From assembly GCF_013114825.1 (NCBI RefSeq), contig NZ_JAAVLX010000013.1, positions 62,001 through 126,000 on the forward strand: 64,000 bases of DNA. Reading direction: 5' to 3'. The DNA is from Bradyrhizobium australiense. GTDB lineage: Bacteria > Pseudomonadota > Alphaproteobacteria > Rhizobiales > Xanthobacteraceae. This document shows positions 51,938 to 60,250 of this stretch, piece by piece; position 1 is the first letter of the stretch, and every line of letters begins with the position of its first letter. Under the pieces are notes generated by a model. It had not been told where the DNA came from. It searched no databases and saw only the letters and a list, made by a program, of their open reading frames with translations. A program made the translations under genes and the position numbers.

Positions 51938-52037
51938 CGCGGTGGACCCCAAAAAGTCCGAAGCACATCAGGCGGACAATGTGTTGCCTTGCGAGGCCGT
52001 TGAGACTACAAGCGCTTTTTCAGCGGAAAGACCGACG

Positions 52038-52244
52038 ATGGCCCATAATTTCGCGATCAACGACGACGTCCATCACCAGCAGCAGGGGCCGCAGGGCCGC
52101 GCCACGGCGAAGGAACGAAGCGTCTACACCATCGTTTCGTGCCTGCCGATCGAAGCCGACGGCCGCCCGCGCTATCGGATCAAGTGCAAATCCGAGAATG
52201 TCGAGCGGGTCGTAACCGAGGAGCAGATCTCCAGGCTCGGCTGA
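52038..52244 (+). CDS. Conserved 68-residue protein
   Basis: Small acidic/polar protein MAHNFAINDDVHHQQQG, then SVYTIVSCLPIEADGRPRYRIKCKSENVERVVTE-type sequence (one beta-rich domain). GGAAAG lies upstream of the ATG. Related small proteins are recalled from Bradyrhizobium; function unknown. An in-frame ATG at 51942 would give a longer protein but lacks such a site. Confidence 0.75.
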   Translation: MAHNFAINDDVHHQQQGPQGRATAKERSVYTIVSCLPIEADGRPRYRIKCKSENVERVVTEEQISRLG

Positions 52245-52252
52245 CCTTAAGC

Positions 52253-52675
52253 CTACTGCGCCTTTTCGTGCGCTGCGGTGCCGATTGCCTTGTAATCATA
52301 GGTCGGATAGAACTCGGTGCGGTAGCTGCCCCAGGCTGTATTCTCAAGGATGCGGTTGACCTCGCGCAATCGCGACGCCGGCAGCCGCAGCGTGACCACC
52401 TGTCCGATCCCCATCATGACATACCAGCTCACGACTTCGACGCCGTCAGGCGGGAAAGCCTTGTAATATCCCTGCCGCTGAAGCTGCGCGTTGAGTTCGC
52501 TCAGCGGCCGGGACTGGTCGTGTTTGAGGAATACCGTGAGCATCACGCCGTTGTCGAAGATCGTTGGGGCGTTCTCCGCCGCTGACGGTGCGGTTTGCGC
52601 CGCCACGCCCGAGCTGAACGTCAGGACGCCGGCCAGCGCGGCCATCGCCATACACGGTCCCTTTGCCTGCGACAT
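52253..52675 (-). CDS. Secreted protein of unknown function
   Basis: 140 residues with a signal peptide (GPCMAMAALAGVLTFSSGVAAQ). The mature part (VMLTVFLKHDQSRPLSELNAQ, FPPDGVEVVSWYVMMGIGQVVTLRLPASRLREVNR, AWGSYRTEFYPTYDYK) looks like a small alpha/beta domain. GGAGAC precedes the ATG by five bases. No family recognised. A perfect CRP-type palindrome lies 120 bases upstream of its start. Confidence 0.8.
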   Translation of the reverse strand: MSQAKGPCMAMAALAGVLTFSSGVAAQTAPSAAENAPTIFDNGVMLTVFLKHDQSRPLSELNAQLQRQGYYKAFPPDGVEVVSWYVMMGIGQVVTLRLPASRLREVNRILENTAWGSYRTEFYPTYDYKAIGTAAHEKAQ

Positions 52676-52794
52676 TGCCGTCTCCTTTTTTTGGATTCGT
52701 TGCGGGATGATTTTGGACTTCGATCATTGCGAGGCTGCCGGCGCCTGTAAATCGGCGAAATGGCGCTGCAGGGCCAGCGTTTTCGCGGGCCAGT

Positions 52795-52810
52795 TGTGAA
52801 GCAAATCACA
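52795..52810. promoter_or_regulatory. Perfect CRP-type palindrome upstream of the secreted-protein gene
   Basis: TGTGA-AGCAAA-TCACA, an exact match to the TGTGA-N6-TCACA consensus. It lies 120 bases before the start of the minus-strand gene at 52675 and 69 bases before the small candidate frame on the + strand. Confidence 0.5.
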
Positions 52811-52878
52811 CGCGCGTGACGGAGCTTGCGTTAATCCGCGGCGAAGCGCGGCCGCCTCAGTCAGCGAGGACCGAACCG

Positions 52879-52968
52879 ATGAAAACGCGGCGGATGGCCT
52901 ATTGGTGGTTCAGGTTTGTCGTCTCGGGACGATTTCTCGAGAAGTTCCTCAAGCTGCGTCGCTCCTGA
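52879..52968 (+). CDS. Candidate 29-residue small protein
   Basis: ATG with GCGAGGA upstream opens MKTRRMAYWWFRFVVSGRFL followed by EKFLKLRRS and a stop. The aromatic hydrophobic centre flanked by basic ends could be a membrane-associated microprotein. The surrounding 680 bases (52676-53359) hold no other gene; longer frames across them look random. Confidence 0.25.
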   Translation: MKTRRMAYWWFRFVVSGRFLEKFLKLRRS

Positions 52969-53359
52969 TCCAGCGCCGCGACGATAGCCGGTCCTGGCCC
53001 CGCTTTCGGCCGAACGATCTCTCAGCCGAACGTATTCGTCAGGGCGATGCCGCGAGCATGCTGGCGCGCGGCTCGGGCGTAGGGGGAAGGAGACGCCGGC
53101 TCGGGAGCCAACGGGACTGGGAAGCCATACCGAGAGCCGGTTGATATCTATTAACAAAGCAAATGCTCTCACCGTTAAAATACGGGCGTATCTGGCTACG
53201 GCATGCAGGTTCGGAACACGAATTCCGATCCAAAATACCTGGTTTCGAGTGATTTCCAGCCAGATTTAGTCTGGCGGCGAGCCGCACCGCCGGAGTCTCC
53301 GTATTCTTACCGGTTAAGAAATTAACCATGAAAGAAGGTGGAACCGATAAAATAGTTAT

Positions 53360-53980
53360 ATGTCGGGACAAGACCATCGCACCGCTGATTCGCGCTTCAC
53401 GAAGTGGATGGAAAACATCACACCTCTCGAAGAGAATCCTGAGATCGTCCAACTGTCCGCCGCGCGCGCGCGTGCTGCGGAAGAGGCGGGGGCGGCGATC
53501 GCCCGGCAGTTGAACGGACCGCTGACAGCGCTGCTGCTCTACATGAATGAGATTAAGCAGCACAGCCATCAGTTTTCGCAAGGATCCGGCAACCGGCTAT
53601 ACCTGCAACAGGTGGTGGAGAACGCGCTTCAGCAGACCGAACGCGTGTGCGCTCTGGTGAAGCAGATGTCGGACAATCATCCGGCGCGGGCGTCCGACGC
53701 CGCGTGCAGGCAGGCAGGCGAGGGCCAGGCCGGCCGCTCCGCGGATGGCGCCCGCAGGCCGGGTCTGAGGTTCGCCCCGGAATCTGGCCAGAAGCCGCTG
53801 ACCAGGCGCGAGCGGGAGGTGCTGAGCCTGATCAGCGAAGGTTGCTCCAATAAGCAAGGCGCCTTACGGATGAATATCAGCCCGAGGACGTTCGAGAGCC
53901 ATCGCGCTGAGGCTATGCGGAAGCTTGGCGCGCGCAACACCGCGGATCTGGTCCGCAAGACGCTGCTGCAGCCCGCCTGA
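53360..53980 (+). CDS. LuxR-type HTH regulator with degenerate histidine-kinase H-box domain
   Basis: 206 residues. Residues about 36-105 resemble a HisKA dimerisation domain of the HELxQPLTA type: AIARQLNGPLTALLLYMNEIKQ, with Arg49 where the phosphorylated His would be. There is no ATPase or receiver domain. The C-terminal 60 residues are a FixJ-type HTH (PLTRREREVLSLISEGCSNKQ, ISPRTFESHRAEAMRKLGARN). Probably a DNA-binding dimer or an antagonist of a kinase; no nearby partner. The start at 53360 (ATG) lacks a strong SD. Confidence 0.8.
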   Translation: MSGQDHRTADSRFTKWMENITPLEENPEIVQLSAARARAAEEAGAAIARQLNGPLTALLLYMNEIKQHSHQFSQGSGNRLYLQQVVENALQQTERVCALVKQMSDNHPARASDAACRQAGEGQAGRSADGARRPGLRFAPESGQKPLTRREREVLSLISEGCSNKQGALRMNISPRTFESHRAEAMRKLGARNTADLVRKTLLQPA

Positions 53981-54089
53981 TTTATCCCGAAGCGATACCT
54001 GCGATGCGCGGCTAGCGGCGCGGCCTTGCGTTATCGACGTGCCGAAGCGGGCCTGCTTGCGATCCTCCGCGATGGGGTCGCGCTGCCGT

Positions 54090-54335
54090 TCAGCAGAAGT
54101 CTTCCACGAGCGATCGACCGCGCGGCGCGGGCCGCAACGAAAGCGTCGGCTTTGGCTCGTCCGGGATGATCGTGATGGTCCACGCCGCCGGAGCGCTCGA
54201 CTTGTTTTCCACGATTGATCGAACGTGGCCGGTGACCGCCGATCCGGCCGAACGAACGGTTGCGGTCCTGCCATTGAACTGGGCGATACGGAAACGCCGT
54301 ACTTCTTTCTGATCGCTCGTTTCAAACGTGAACAT
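54090..54335 (-). CDS. Small conserved protein
   Basis: 81 residues starting MFTFETSDQKEVRRFRIAQF, with a beta-rich centre (GRTATVRSAGSAVTGHVRSIVE) and a C-terminal WTITIIPDEPK. GGGAG lies eight bases before the ATG, favouring it over an upstream ATG. No function known; similar length proteins occur in Bradyrhizobium. Confidence 0.7.
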   Translation of the reverse strand: MFTFETSDQKEVRRFRIAQFNGRTATVRSAGSAVTGHVRSIVENKSSAPAAWTITIIPDEPKPTLSLRPAPRGRSLVEDFC

Positions 54336-54480
54336 GAGGGCACTCCCTTGATCCACGCAACTATCCTCAGTCAATGTTATCCGGAGGTGAAAATCTCAAA
54401 CCGTAGAAGTACGGCTAACCGGGCGTCTGCGGTGCGGAGCAACTGGCTCGGATAGGAGGCAGCGCGCTTCCCGAATGATG

Positions 54481-54873
54481 TCAGCCGGCGGCGTCGGGGA
54501 ACACCGCTTCCATCTTGGTCTTCAGGGTTGCGGCGTTGAATGGCTTGACGATGTAATTGTTGACGCCGGCTTTCTTCGCGGCGATGACGTTTTCAGTCTT
54601 GGATTCAGCGGTGATCATGATGAAGGGCGTCTTGGAGAATTCCGGGCTGGCGCGGACTTCCCTAAGCAGGTCGTAGCCGGTCATCGGCTCCATGTTCCAG
54701 TCGGAGATCACGAGGCCGTATCGCTTGCTCTGCATCTTGGCGAGCGCAGCCGATCCATCGCTGGCCTCGTCGACATTCTCGAATCCGAGCTGCTTGAGAA
54801 GGTTGCGGATGATGCGGATCATGGTGCTGTAGTCATCGACCACCAGGATCGGCATCGATAGGTCAAAAGCCAT
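54481..54873 (-). CDS. cheY: CheY-like single-domain response regulator
   Basis: 130-residue receiver. Acidic pair in VVDDYSTM, phospho-acceptor Asp58 in VISDWNMEPMTG, Thr in MITAES and Lys in IVKPFNAATL are all present. SDWNMEPMTGYDLL is characteristic of chemotaxis CheY. It is a monocistronic gene between the LuxR-HTH gene and the Crp-type gene; no cheA, cheW or receptor gene is intact near it. Confidence 0.93.
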   Translation of the reverse strand: MAFDLSMPILVVDDYSTMIRIIRNLLKQLGFENVDEASDGSAALAKMQSKRYGLVISDWNMEPMTGYDLLREVRASPEFSKTPFIMITAESKTENVIAAKKAGVNNYIVKPFNAATLKTKMEAVFPDAAG

Positions 54874-55102
54874 GTTCGTACTCCGCGCAAACAGCATGCC
54901 GCCGAACACAGGTGAATGCGCGTTGCACGCGAAAGAGTCTCGATTGCCTCTTCTCGAACCCGCACCCGTCAGCACCGTGACAACTATCAGGGCTCGTTGA
55001 ACAGCGCGTTAATTTGGGTTCGGCTGAACGCCGCAAAAGCCGCGATTGGCCAAAGTAATACGGTGAGGTAGGGACCGTAGCAATCATCGCGCGCAATGGC
55101 GA

Positions 55103-55118
55103 TGCGATGCATATCACA
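55103..55118. promoter_or_regulatory. CRP-like palindrome between cheY and the Crp/Fnr gene
   Basis: TGCGA-TGCATA-TCACA, one base from the consensus. It lies in the space upstream of cheY (230 bases before its start) and 37 bases after the Crp-type gene. Weaker than the exact site at 52795. Confidence 0.3.
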
Positions 55119-55154
55119 GATCGGGCTAAAGCCGTCGTCGATCGCGGAAAGTGA

Positions 55155-55880
55155 TTACGCGGCCGCGCTGTGGATGCGCGGATGCAGCAGCCTCGTGTAC
55201 TGCGCCTTGACCGTCGCGTAGCATTCGCAGGACGTCTTGATCAGGCCGTCCACGTTGGTGATTTCGATATGCCCGCGGCTGTAGTGGATGAAGTTTGCCT
55301 GTTGCAGCGTATGGGCCACCAGCGAAACGCTGTTGCGGCGAGCGCCGATCATCTGGGCCATCGCTTCCTGGGTCAGGACGAGCTTGTCGCTGCCGGAGAG
55401 ATCGCGTGTATGCAACAGGCATCGCGCCAGCCGGGATTCCACCGTATGCGAGGCGTTGCAGCCGGCAGTCTGCTGGATTTGCGCATAGACGGCGAGGCCA
55501 TGCCGCGCCAGTGTGGTACGCAACGTTGCGCTCTGGTCGGCGGCAATACGAAGCTGGTCGAGATCGATCGTCGAGGCGGCGCCCGGTACCAGCACCACGG
55601 CGGTGTTCAACGCAACGGGGTCGCCGAGCGCGGCGAATGAGCCGAAGATGCTGTCGCGGCCGATCATCGCGATCTGGACGTGCTCGCCGCGCGCGAGCTT
55701 CACGACCAGCGAGATGACGCCTTTGTGCGGAAGATACGCACGCTTGAGCGCTTCGTCGACTTCGACCAGGACCATATCCTGGCTGAGATCGGCGGCGCGC
55801 AGATGCGGGCGGATCAACTCAAAATCGTCCGCGGTCAGCGAAGACAAAAATCCATTCGGAGAACGAGGGGCTGAATCCAA
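55155..55880 (-). CDS. Crp/Fnr-family transcription regulator
   Basis: About 241 residues. The N-terminal cyclic-nucleotide-like beta-roll (EVDEALKRAYLPHKGVISLV, IAMIGRDSIFGSFAALGDP) is followed by the C-terminal HTH (LTQEAMAQMIGARRNSVSLVAHTLQQANFI). The Cys cluster of oxygen-sensing Fnr is absent from the N-terminus. The start is a TTG at 55880 with AGGAGA upstream at five-base spacing, which fits the family length; the frame stays open for 88 more codons without a plausible start. Confidence 0.9.
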   Translation of the reverse strand: MDSAPRSPNGFLSSLTADDFELIRPHLRAADLSQDMVLVEVDEALKRAYLPHKGVISLVVKLARGEHVQIAMIGRDSIFGSFAALGDPVALNTAVVLVPGAASTIDLDQLRIAADQSATLRTTLARHGLAVYAQIQQTAGCNASHTVESRLARCLLHTRDLSGSDKLVLTQEAMAQMIGARRNSVSLVAHTLQQANFIHYSRGHIEITNVDGLIKTSCECYATVKAQYTRLLHPRIHSAAA

Positions 55881-56639
55881 AGCAGTCTCCTGCCTTACGG
55901 GCCAAGCCGGTCTCTGGCGCCTGCTGCCTACGATCCGAGTGCAGGATGATCCTTGCACACTCTGTTGGCAAGAAAAACTGGCAAAATGGACGCATACAAT
56001 CGGCGCCACGGCAGGGGCTTTCCGGGACGAGCCGCGTTGCGCCGGAGGCTGATCATTTGCGCGAGTGCCGTGCCAGTATATGAGGGGCCACGTTTCGGCG
56101 CGCGCTGATCCGCTCGGCCGAGCCCGGTGCCAAGACGATTGCAATGGTCAGCGCCCTTCGTCGCGAGCACCGTGGAAGCGACGAGGAAGTCCCGATCAAC
56201 CGTCGCGACCTCAGTGGTCTGTCTTCCCGAAAACGCGGGCCATCATCGATCCGCCGTTGTCGGGCAAACGTAGATTGATGGTACCGGCGCATCGGCTCGG
56301 CCAGATGGGCTTTGACCCGCTCCGACGCTTCGCAATGACGGCACAGCAAGGCCAACTCGCCGGCAACACCCGCGAACAGCGAAGCGCGGTTGCTGCTTGC
56401 AAGCGATCGAAGCAGCGACCGCGCGACCTGCCGTGTGGCGGGGCAGGCACAATTCCTAACCCGATCAGCTCAGGTTATGGAACCGACTTTATACACTGTG
56501 GAGGGCAAACAAAGTGGCCTAGTGCGGCGGAAATCCGGTAGTGCACTGATTCGCAAGATAAAACTGCCGCACGATCAGGCGGGGTAGTTCCCGCGTGGAC
56601 TACAGGACCGGGAACGGAGCGCGTCCGACGCCGCGAGGG
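55881..56639. other. 750-base stretch with no recognisable gene
   Basis: Upstream of the Crp-type gene. Several frames of 60-150 codons run through it on both strands, but none has a family signature, a good start site and typical composition together. Probably decayed sequence like the neighbouring remnants. Confidence 0.5.
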
Positions 56640-56937
56640 ATCATGCGCCTTGGTCAGTCTCGGCGCGACGCAGTGTCTGCGCAAGCGGTTGCGGCCGGCG
56701 ACGCTGCTTAGCGCGATCGACGAATGCCTGTCGGAGACGGGACAGCATCGAAACATGCCGCAACGCTCGCGGCCGTCGACAGCGCGCCGCCGAACACTTC
56801 GAGAGAGAGGGGCGCTCGAACTCGGCGCCGCGCGTTGCCTGCGCAAGCCGTTTACGCCGGGCACGCCCTTGGCGGTCATCAACGAATATCTTGCCGAAGC
56901 CCGGTCCCGCTTCACTGGCATCGTCCAGTCAGGCTAG
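56640..56937 (+). pseudogene. Two tandem receiver-domain C-terminal fragments
   Basis: One open frame carries two copies of the end of a response-regulator receiver: SLGATQCLRKRLRPATLLSA then IDECLSE, and ALELGAARCLRKPFTPGTPLAV then INEYLAEAR. The first has RKRL in place of the conserved RKPF (Lys of the switch). Neither has the Asp-acceptor half. They are separated by about 30 unrelated residues, so this is a recombined remnant, not a protein. Confidence 0.65.
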
Positions 56938-57221
56938 CTACTAGCTATTCGCCGATACCGCGCCATGCGCGTGGCTTTTAGCAAACCCCTCGAAACAATC
57001 ATGCGTTCGATCGAACGTCCGGTCGGGCAGCTGACGGCGTGCAGTCATCAGTGCCTCTCGCGATTGATCGACGATGCCGTATCTGCAGTCGGAAGCCCTG
57101 CAATGAAATCGTGGCCTGCGTCGGTAAGATTCTGTTCACTATTGGCGAAGGTTTTCTTGGCCTCACCGGCGACACCGGAACGGGGGGCACCGGCTTCACC
57201 GCGGCAGCCTCTTCCGAACCT

Positions 57222-57500
57222 TGATCTTCACCTCCTTCAACGGCACCGCGGTCAACGTCACCTTCGGCGACGGCGCCCACAGACAGTCAAGACGCTCGAC
57301 CAGCTCAACGCTGCGCTTCTGGCCAACAACGTGAACGCCACGCTGGACTCGGCCGGCAAGCTGACGATCTCCACCGCCAACGACTACGCTTCGTCGACCC
57401 TCGGCTCGGGCGGCGGGTGGTGCGATCGGCGTTATGCTCACCACCGCAATCACCTTCACGACCGCATCGGCCATCGTCGACCGTACCGTCGCAAACGGCC
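57222..57500 (+). pseudogene. Flagellin gene fragment with frameshifts
   Basis: Frame A reads FNGTAVNVTFGDG; after a shift frame B reads KTLDQLNAALLANNVNATLD and then SAGKLTISTANDYASSTLGS; a second shift gives a AITFTTAS-like end. This is the variable middle part of a Bradyrhizobium flagellin (the KTLDQLNAAL / KLTISTAND region) as I recall it. The conserved N- and C-terminal flagellin helices are missing. Confidence 0.75.
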
Positions 57501-57619
57501 GATAACGACATTTTGTTCACTATATCCGTATTAGCACGGACGGTGAAATTAACGTAGCCGTGAAATCCGGAGAGCTAGTCTGCAGAAGGCCGAGATCTGA
57601 TTTTTGGAAGGCATGCTCT

Positions 57620-57810
57620 ATGGACGATCTTGCGGGAGTTCCTGACGGAAACCAGCGAGAGCCTGGATACGGTCGACAATCGGTTGGTGCGGTTCGAGCA
57701 TGACCCGGGCGACGCGAAGACCCTGGATAACATCTTCCGCCTGGTCCACACCATCAAGGGCACCTGCGGTTTTCTCGAAATGATGCCGAAAACAACCCTA
57801 GCAGCGTAGG
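57620..57810 (+). pseudogene. cheA N-terminal fragment (HPt domain)
   Basis: ATGGACGATCTT followed by a two-base loss, then in frame REFLTETSESLDTVDNRLVR, GDAKTLDNIFRLVHTIKGTCGF and a stop after MMPKTTLAA. The phospho-acceptor His (LVHTIKGTCGF) of the CheA P1 domain is intact, but the protein ends after about 60 residues. It retains an SD (GGAAGG) and sits 26 bases upstream of the intact cheY, the order of a normal che operon. Confidence 0.8.
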
Positions 57811-57836
57811 CCGCTCGTCAAGCAAGGAGGCCAAAA

Positions 57837-58226
57837 ATGAAAACCTGTCTTGTCGTCGATGACTCCAGTGTCGTGCGAAAGATCGCGCGCCGCATCCTCG
57901 AAGAACTGGATTTCCAGATTACCGAAGCTGAGGACGGCGAGCAGGCGCTCGAAGTCTGCAAGGCCGCCATGCCCACGGCAGTTCTGCTCGACTGGAACAT
58001 GCCGGTCATGGACGGTTACGAGTTCCTCGGCCATTTGCGCCGACTGCCCGGCGGCGACGCGCCCAAAGTAGTGTTCTGCACCACCGAGAATGGCATGGAT
58101 CATATTTCGCGCGCGCTGCATGCCGGCGCCAACGAATACATCATGAAGCCGTTCGACAAGGACATCGTCACGGCAAAATTCCAGGAAGTCGGTCTGGTCG
58201 CGCTCACGGAACAGTGCCCGATCTAA
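57837..58226 (+). CDS. cheY: CheY-like response regulator of the preserved che module
   Basis: 129-residue receiver. VVDDSSVVRK acidic residues, phospho-acceptor Asp52 in LLDWNMPVMDG, Thr82/Thr83 in FCTTENG and Lys104 in IMKPFDKD are all present. CheY-like single domain. AGGAGG lies seven bases before the ATG. First intact gene after the cheA remnant; cheR follows in 29 bases. Confidence 0.95.
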   Translation: MKTCLVVDDSSVVRKIARRILEELDFQITEAEDGEQALEVCKAAMPTAVLLDWNMPVMDGYEFLGHLRRLPGGDAPKVVFCTTENGMDHISRALHAGANEYIMKPFDKDIVTAKFQEVGLVALTEQCPI

Positions 58227-58255
58227 ACCTTATCGCTTGCCCTTGAGAGGCCCCC

Positions 58256-59128
58256 GTGACCCCGCCAGACTATGAGTATCTGCGTAAGCTCCTGAAGGAT
58301 CATTCCGGTCTCGACCTGTCCGCAGACAAGCAATACCTGATCGAAAGCCGCCTGCTTCCGCTGTCGCGCAAATGCGGTGTGTCGGGTATCGGCGAACTCG
58401 TGCAGAAAATGAAGGGCGGATCGTTATCGATCGTCGCCCAGGTGGTTGAGGCCATGACCACCAACGAGACCTTTTTCTTCCGCGACAAGGTGCCGTTCGA
58501 ACACTTCCGCGATACGATCATGCCGGAGCTGTTGAAGGCGCGCGCCAGCCGCAAGAGCATCAGGATATGGTGCGCTGCCGGCTCCACCGGCCAGGAGCCG
58601 TATTCGCTTGCCATGTCGCTGAAGGAAATGGGCACGGCGCTTGCCGGCTGGCGGATCGAGATCATCGCGACCGACCTGTCGCAGGAAGTTCTCGAAAAAT
58701 CGAAGTCGGGTATCTACAGCCAGTTCGAGGTCCAGCGCGGCCTTCCGATTCAGCTGCTCGTCAAATATTTCAAGCAGAACGGCGAACTATGGCAGATCAG
58801 CCCGGAGCTACGCGGCATGGTGCAGCATCGCCAGCTCAATCTGCTACACGACTTCTCCCAGCTCGGCACGTTCGACGTCATCTTCTGCCGCAACGTCTTG
58901 ATCTATTTCGATCAAGATACCAAGATCAACATCTTTGGCCGCCTCGCCAGGGCAATGGAAGGCGATGGCTTCCTGGTGCTGGGCGCGGCGGAAACGGTCG
59001 TCGGCCTAACGGATGTGTTCAAGCCGTTCCCGGACAAGCGAGGTCTCTATCGGCCTAGCGGCGCGCGGGCGGCATCTCCGCAGGGCGGAACGTTGATGCC
59101 AAAAATCGCGGCGATGGCAGGACGGTGA
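58256..59128 (+). CDS. cheR: Chemotaxis protein methyltransferase CheR
   Basis: SAM-dependent methylation of receptor glutamates. 290 residues. The N-terminal helical domain (LLKDHSGLDLSADKQYLIESRL) and the catalytic domain (MTTNETFFFRDK, WCAAGSTGQEPYSLAM, IIATDLSQEVL, FDVIFCRNVLIYFD) are complete. The extra C-terminal tail is short. The start is a GTG at 58256 with GAGAGG upstream. Three bases separate it from the next gene. Confidence 0.96.
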   Translation: MTPPDYEYLRKLLKDHSGLDLSADKQYLIESRLLPLSRKCGVSGIGELVQKMKGGSLSIVAQVVEAMTTNETFFFRDKVPFEHFRDTIMPELLKARASRKSIRIWCAAGSTGQEPYSLAMSLKEMGTALAGWRIEIIATDLSQEVLEKSKSGIYSQFEVQRGLPIQLLVKYFKQNGELWQISPELRGMVQHRQLNLLHDFSQLGTFDVIFCRNVLIYFDQDTKINIFGRLARAMEGDGFLVLGAAETVVGLTDVFKPFPDKRGLYRPSGARAASPQGGTLMPKIAAMAGR

Positions 59129-59131
59129 GCG

Positions 59132-59455
59132 ATGGCGGAGGACGGCAAGGGCGCAGATCGGGTCACGTTCAGTCGGGGCTATGACGTCTGCATCATGGCG
59201 ATCGACGGGACCTGGCGCAGGGACTGCCAGCTCAACGCGATCTCGGACACCGACGCCCTGCTGACGGTAGAAGGTTCCATTCAGGGCCTCAATCTTAAGG
59301 AGTTTTTCCTGCTGCTGTCCTCGACCGGTCTCGCCTATCGCCGGTGCGAGCTCGTTCGCGTCAACGGCACGGAACTGGACATCCGCTTCCTGAGAGCCAA
59401 GCACGGCAAGAAAAAATCAGGCGCCTCATCAAGGGCCGAAGAGGCGATGCACTGA
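59132..59455 (+). CDS. PilZ-domain protein, candidate c-di-GMP receptor
   Basis: 107 residues. The beta-barrel pattern of PilZ is seen (GTWRRDCQLNAISDTDALLTV, LKEFFLLLSSTGLAYRRCELVRVNG), with the Arg pair WRRDC and the DxSxxG-type element here ISDTDA. The usual RxxxR and (D/N)xSxxG are therefore only partly matched, so binding of c-di-GMP is uncertain. Three bases after cheR, so co-translated. Confidence 0.8.
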   Translation: MAEDGKGADRVTFSRGYDVCIMAIDGTWRRDCQLNAISDTDALLTVEGSIQGLNLKEFFLLLSSTGLAYRRCELVRVNGTELDIRFLRAKHGKKKSGASSRAEEAMH

Positions 59456-59464
59456 CTGACAGCG

Positions 59465-60250
59465 AACCGAGCGGCGTTCAACGAGCACATCGCAAGTATT
59501 CTGCACGGTGCGGCCGGCAATGCCTCGTTTTTGCAGTGCTGTGCGTCGATGTCGATCAGTTCAGGGAGATCAACGACGTCTACGGCCATTCGACCGGCGA
59601 CAAGTTTCTGGTGGAGATCGGCCACAGGCTGATGTCGATCTGCAACGGACCGTTGCTGCGCTGGCGGCACCCCTTCGCGGCCTGGTGCCTCCAGGACTGT
59701 TCATTCCGCTGGCGGAAGAGACCGGCGCGATCGTCCCGATCGATGAATGGGTGCTGCGCGAAGCCTGCCGGGGAAGCCGCGTCCTGGCGCTAGCTGCTCA
59801 CGATCGCGATCAACCTGTCGACGGCCCGACTTCCGGCGCGGCGACGTGCCGGCGATGATCCTTGCGACCCTGCTTGAAACCGGTCTCGATCCACAACGCC
59901 TTGAAATCGAAATCACCGAGGGCGTGCTGTTTTGGGATTTCGAGCGTGCCCTCTCCATCTTGCGGCGGATCAGGAGCTTCGGCATACGCATCGCGATGGA
60001 CGATTTCGGCGCCGGCTATTCATCGCTGTCTACCTGCAGGACTTTTCATTCGACAAGATCAAGATCGACCAGATCTTCGTTTCCAGGATCGGCAACAGTT
60101 TTTCTGGCCGGCGCCGCCATCCAATCCATCATGGGACTGGGACGCACGCTCGCGCTGCCGATGATCGCGGAGAGCGTCGAGACCGAGGAGCAATGGACAT
60201 TCCTCGCGCGGGAAGGGCAGGCCGGTGAGCTGGTCGTGAAACGCGAGATG
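59465..60250 (+). pseudogene. Broken GGDEF-EAL cyclic-di-GMP protein
   Basis: Three frames together spell a diguanylate cyclase/phosphodiesterase. VLCVDVDQFREINDVYGHST plus GDKFLVEIGHRLMS (GGDEF start, signature GGEF lost) joins directly to LLRWRHP. After a shift comes PPGLFIPLAEETGAIVPIDEW plus VLREACR, and after another LETGLDPQRLEIEITEGVLF, IAMDDFGAGYSSLS and LALPMIAESVETEEQW. Frameshifts and an internal deletion remove the GGDEF active site. The EAL motif region is also absent. Confidence 0.85.

Noticed and set aside
56243-56452. Short minus-strand frames upstream of the Crp-type gene as genes
   Set aside because: Arg/Cys-rich translations with no start context; they look like decayed or random sequence.
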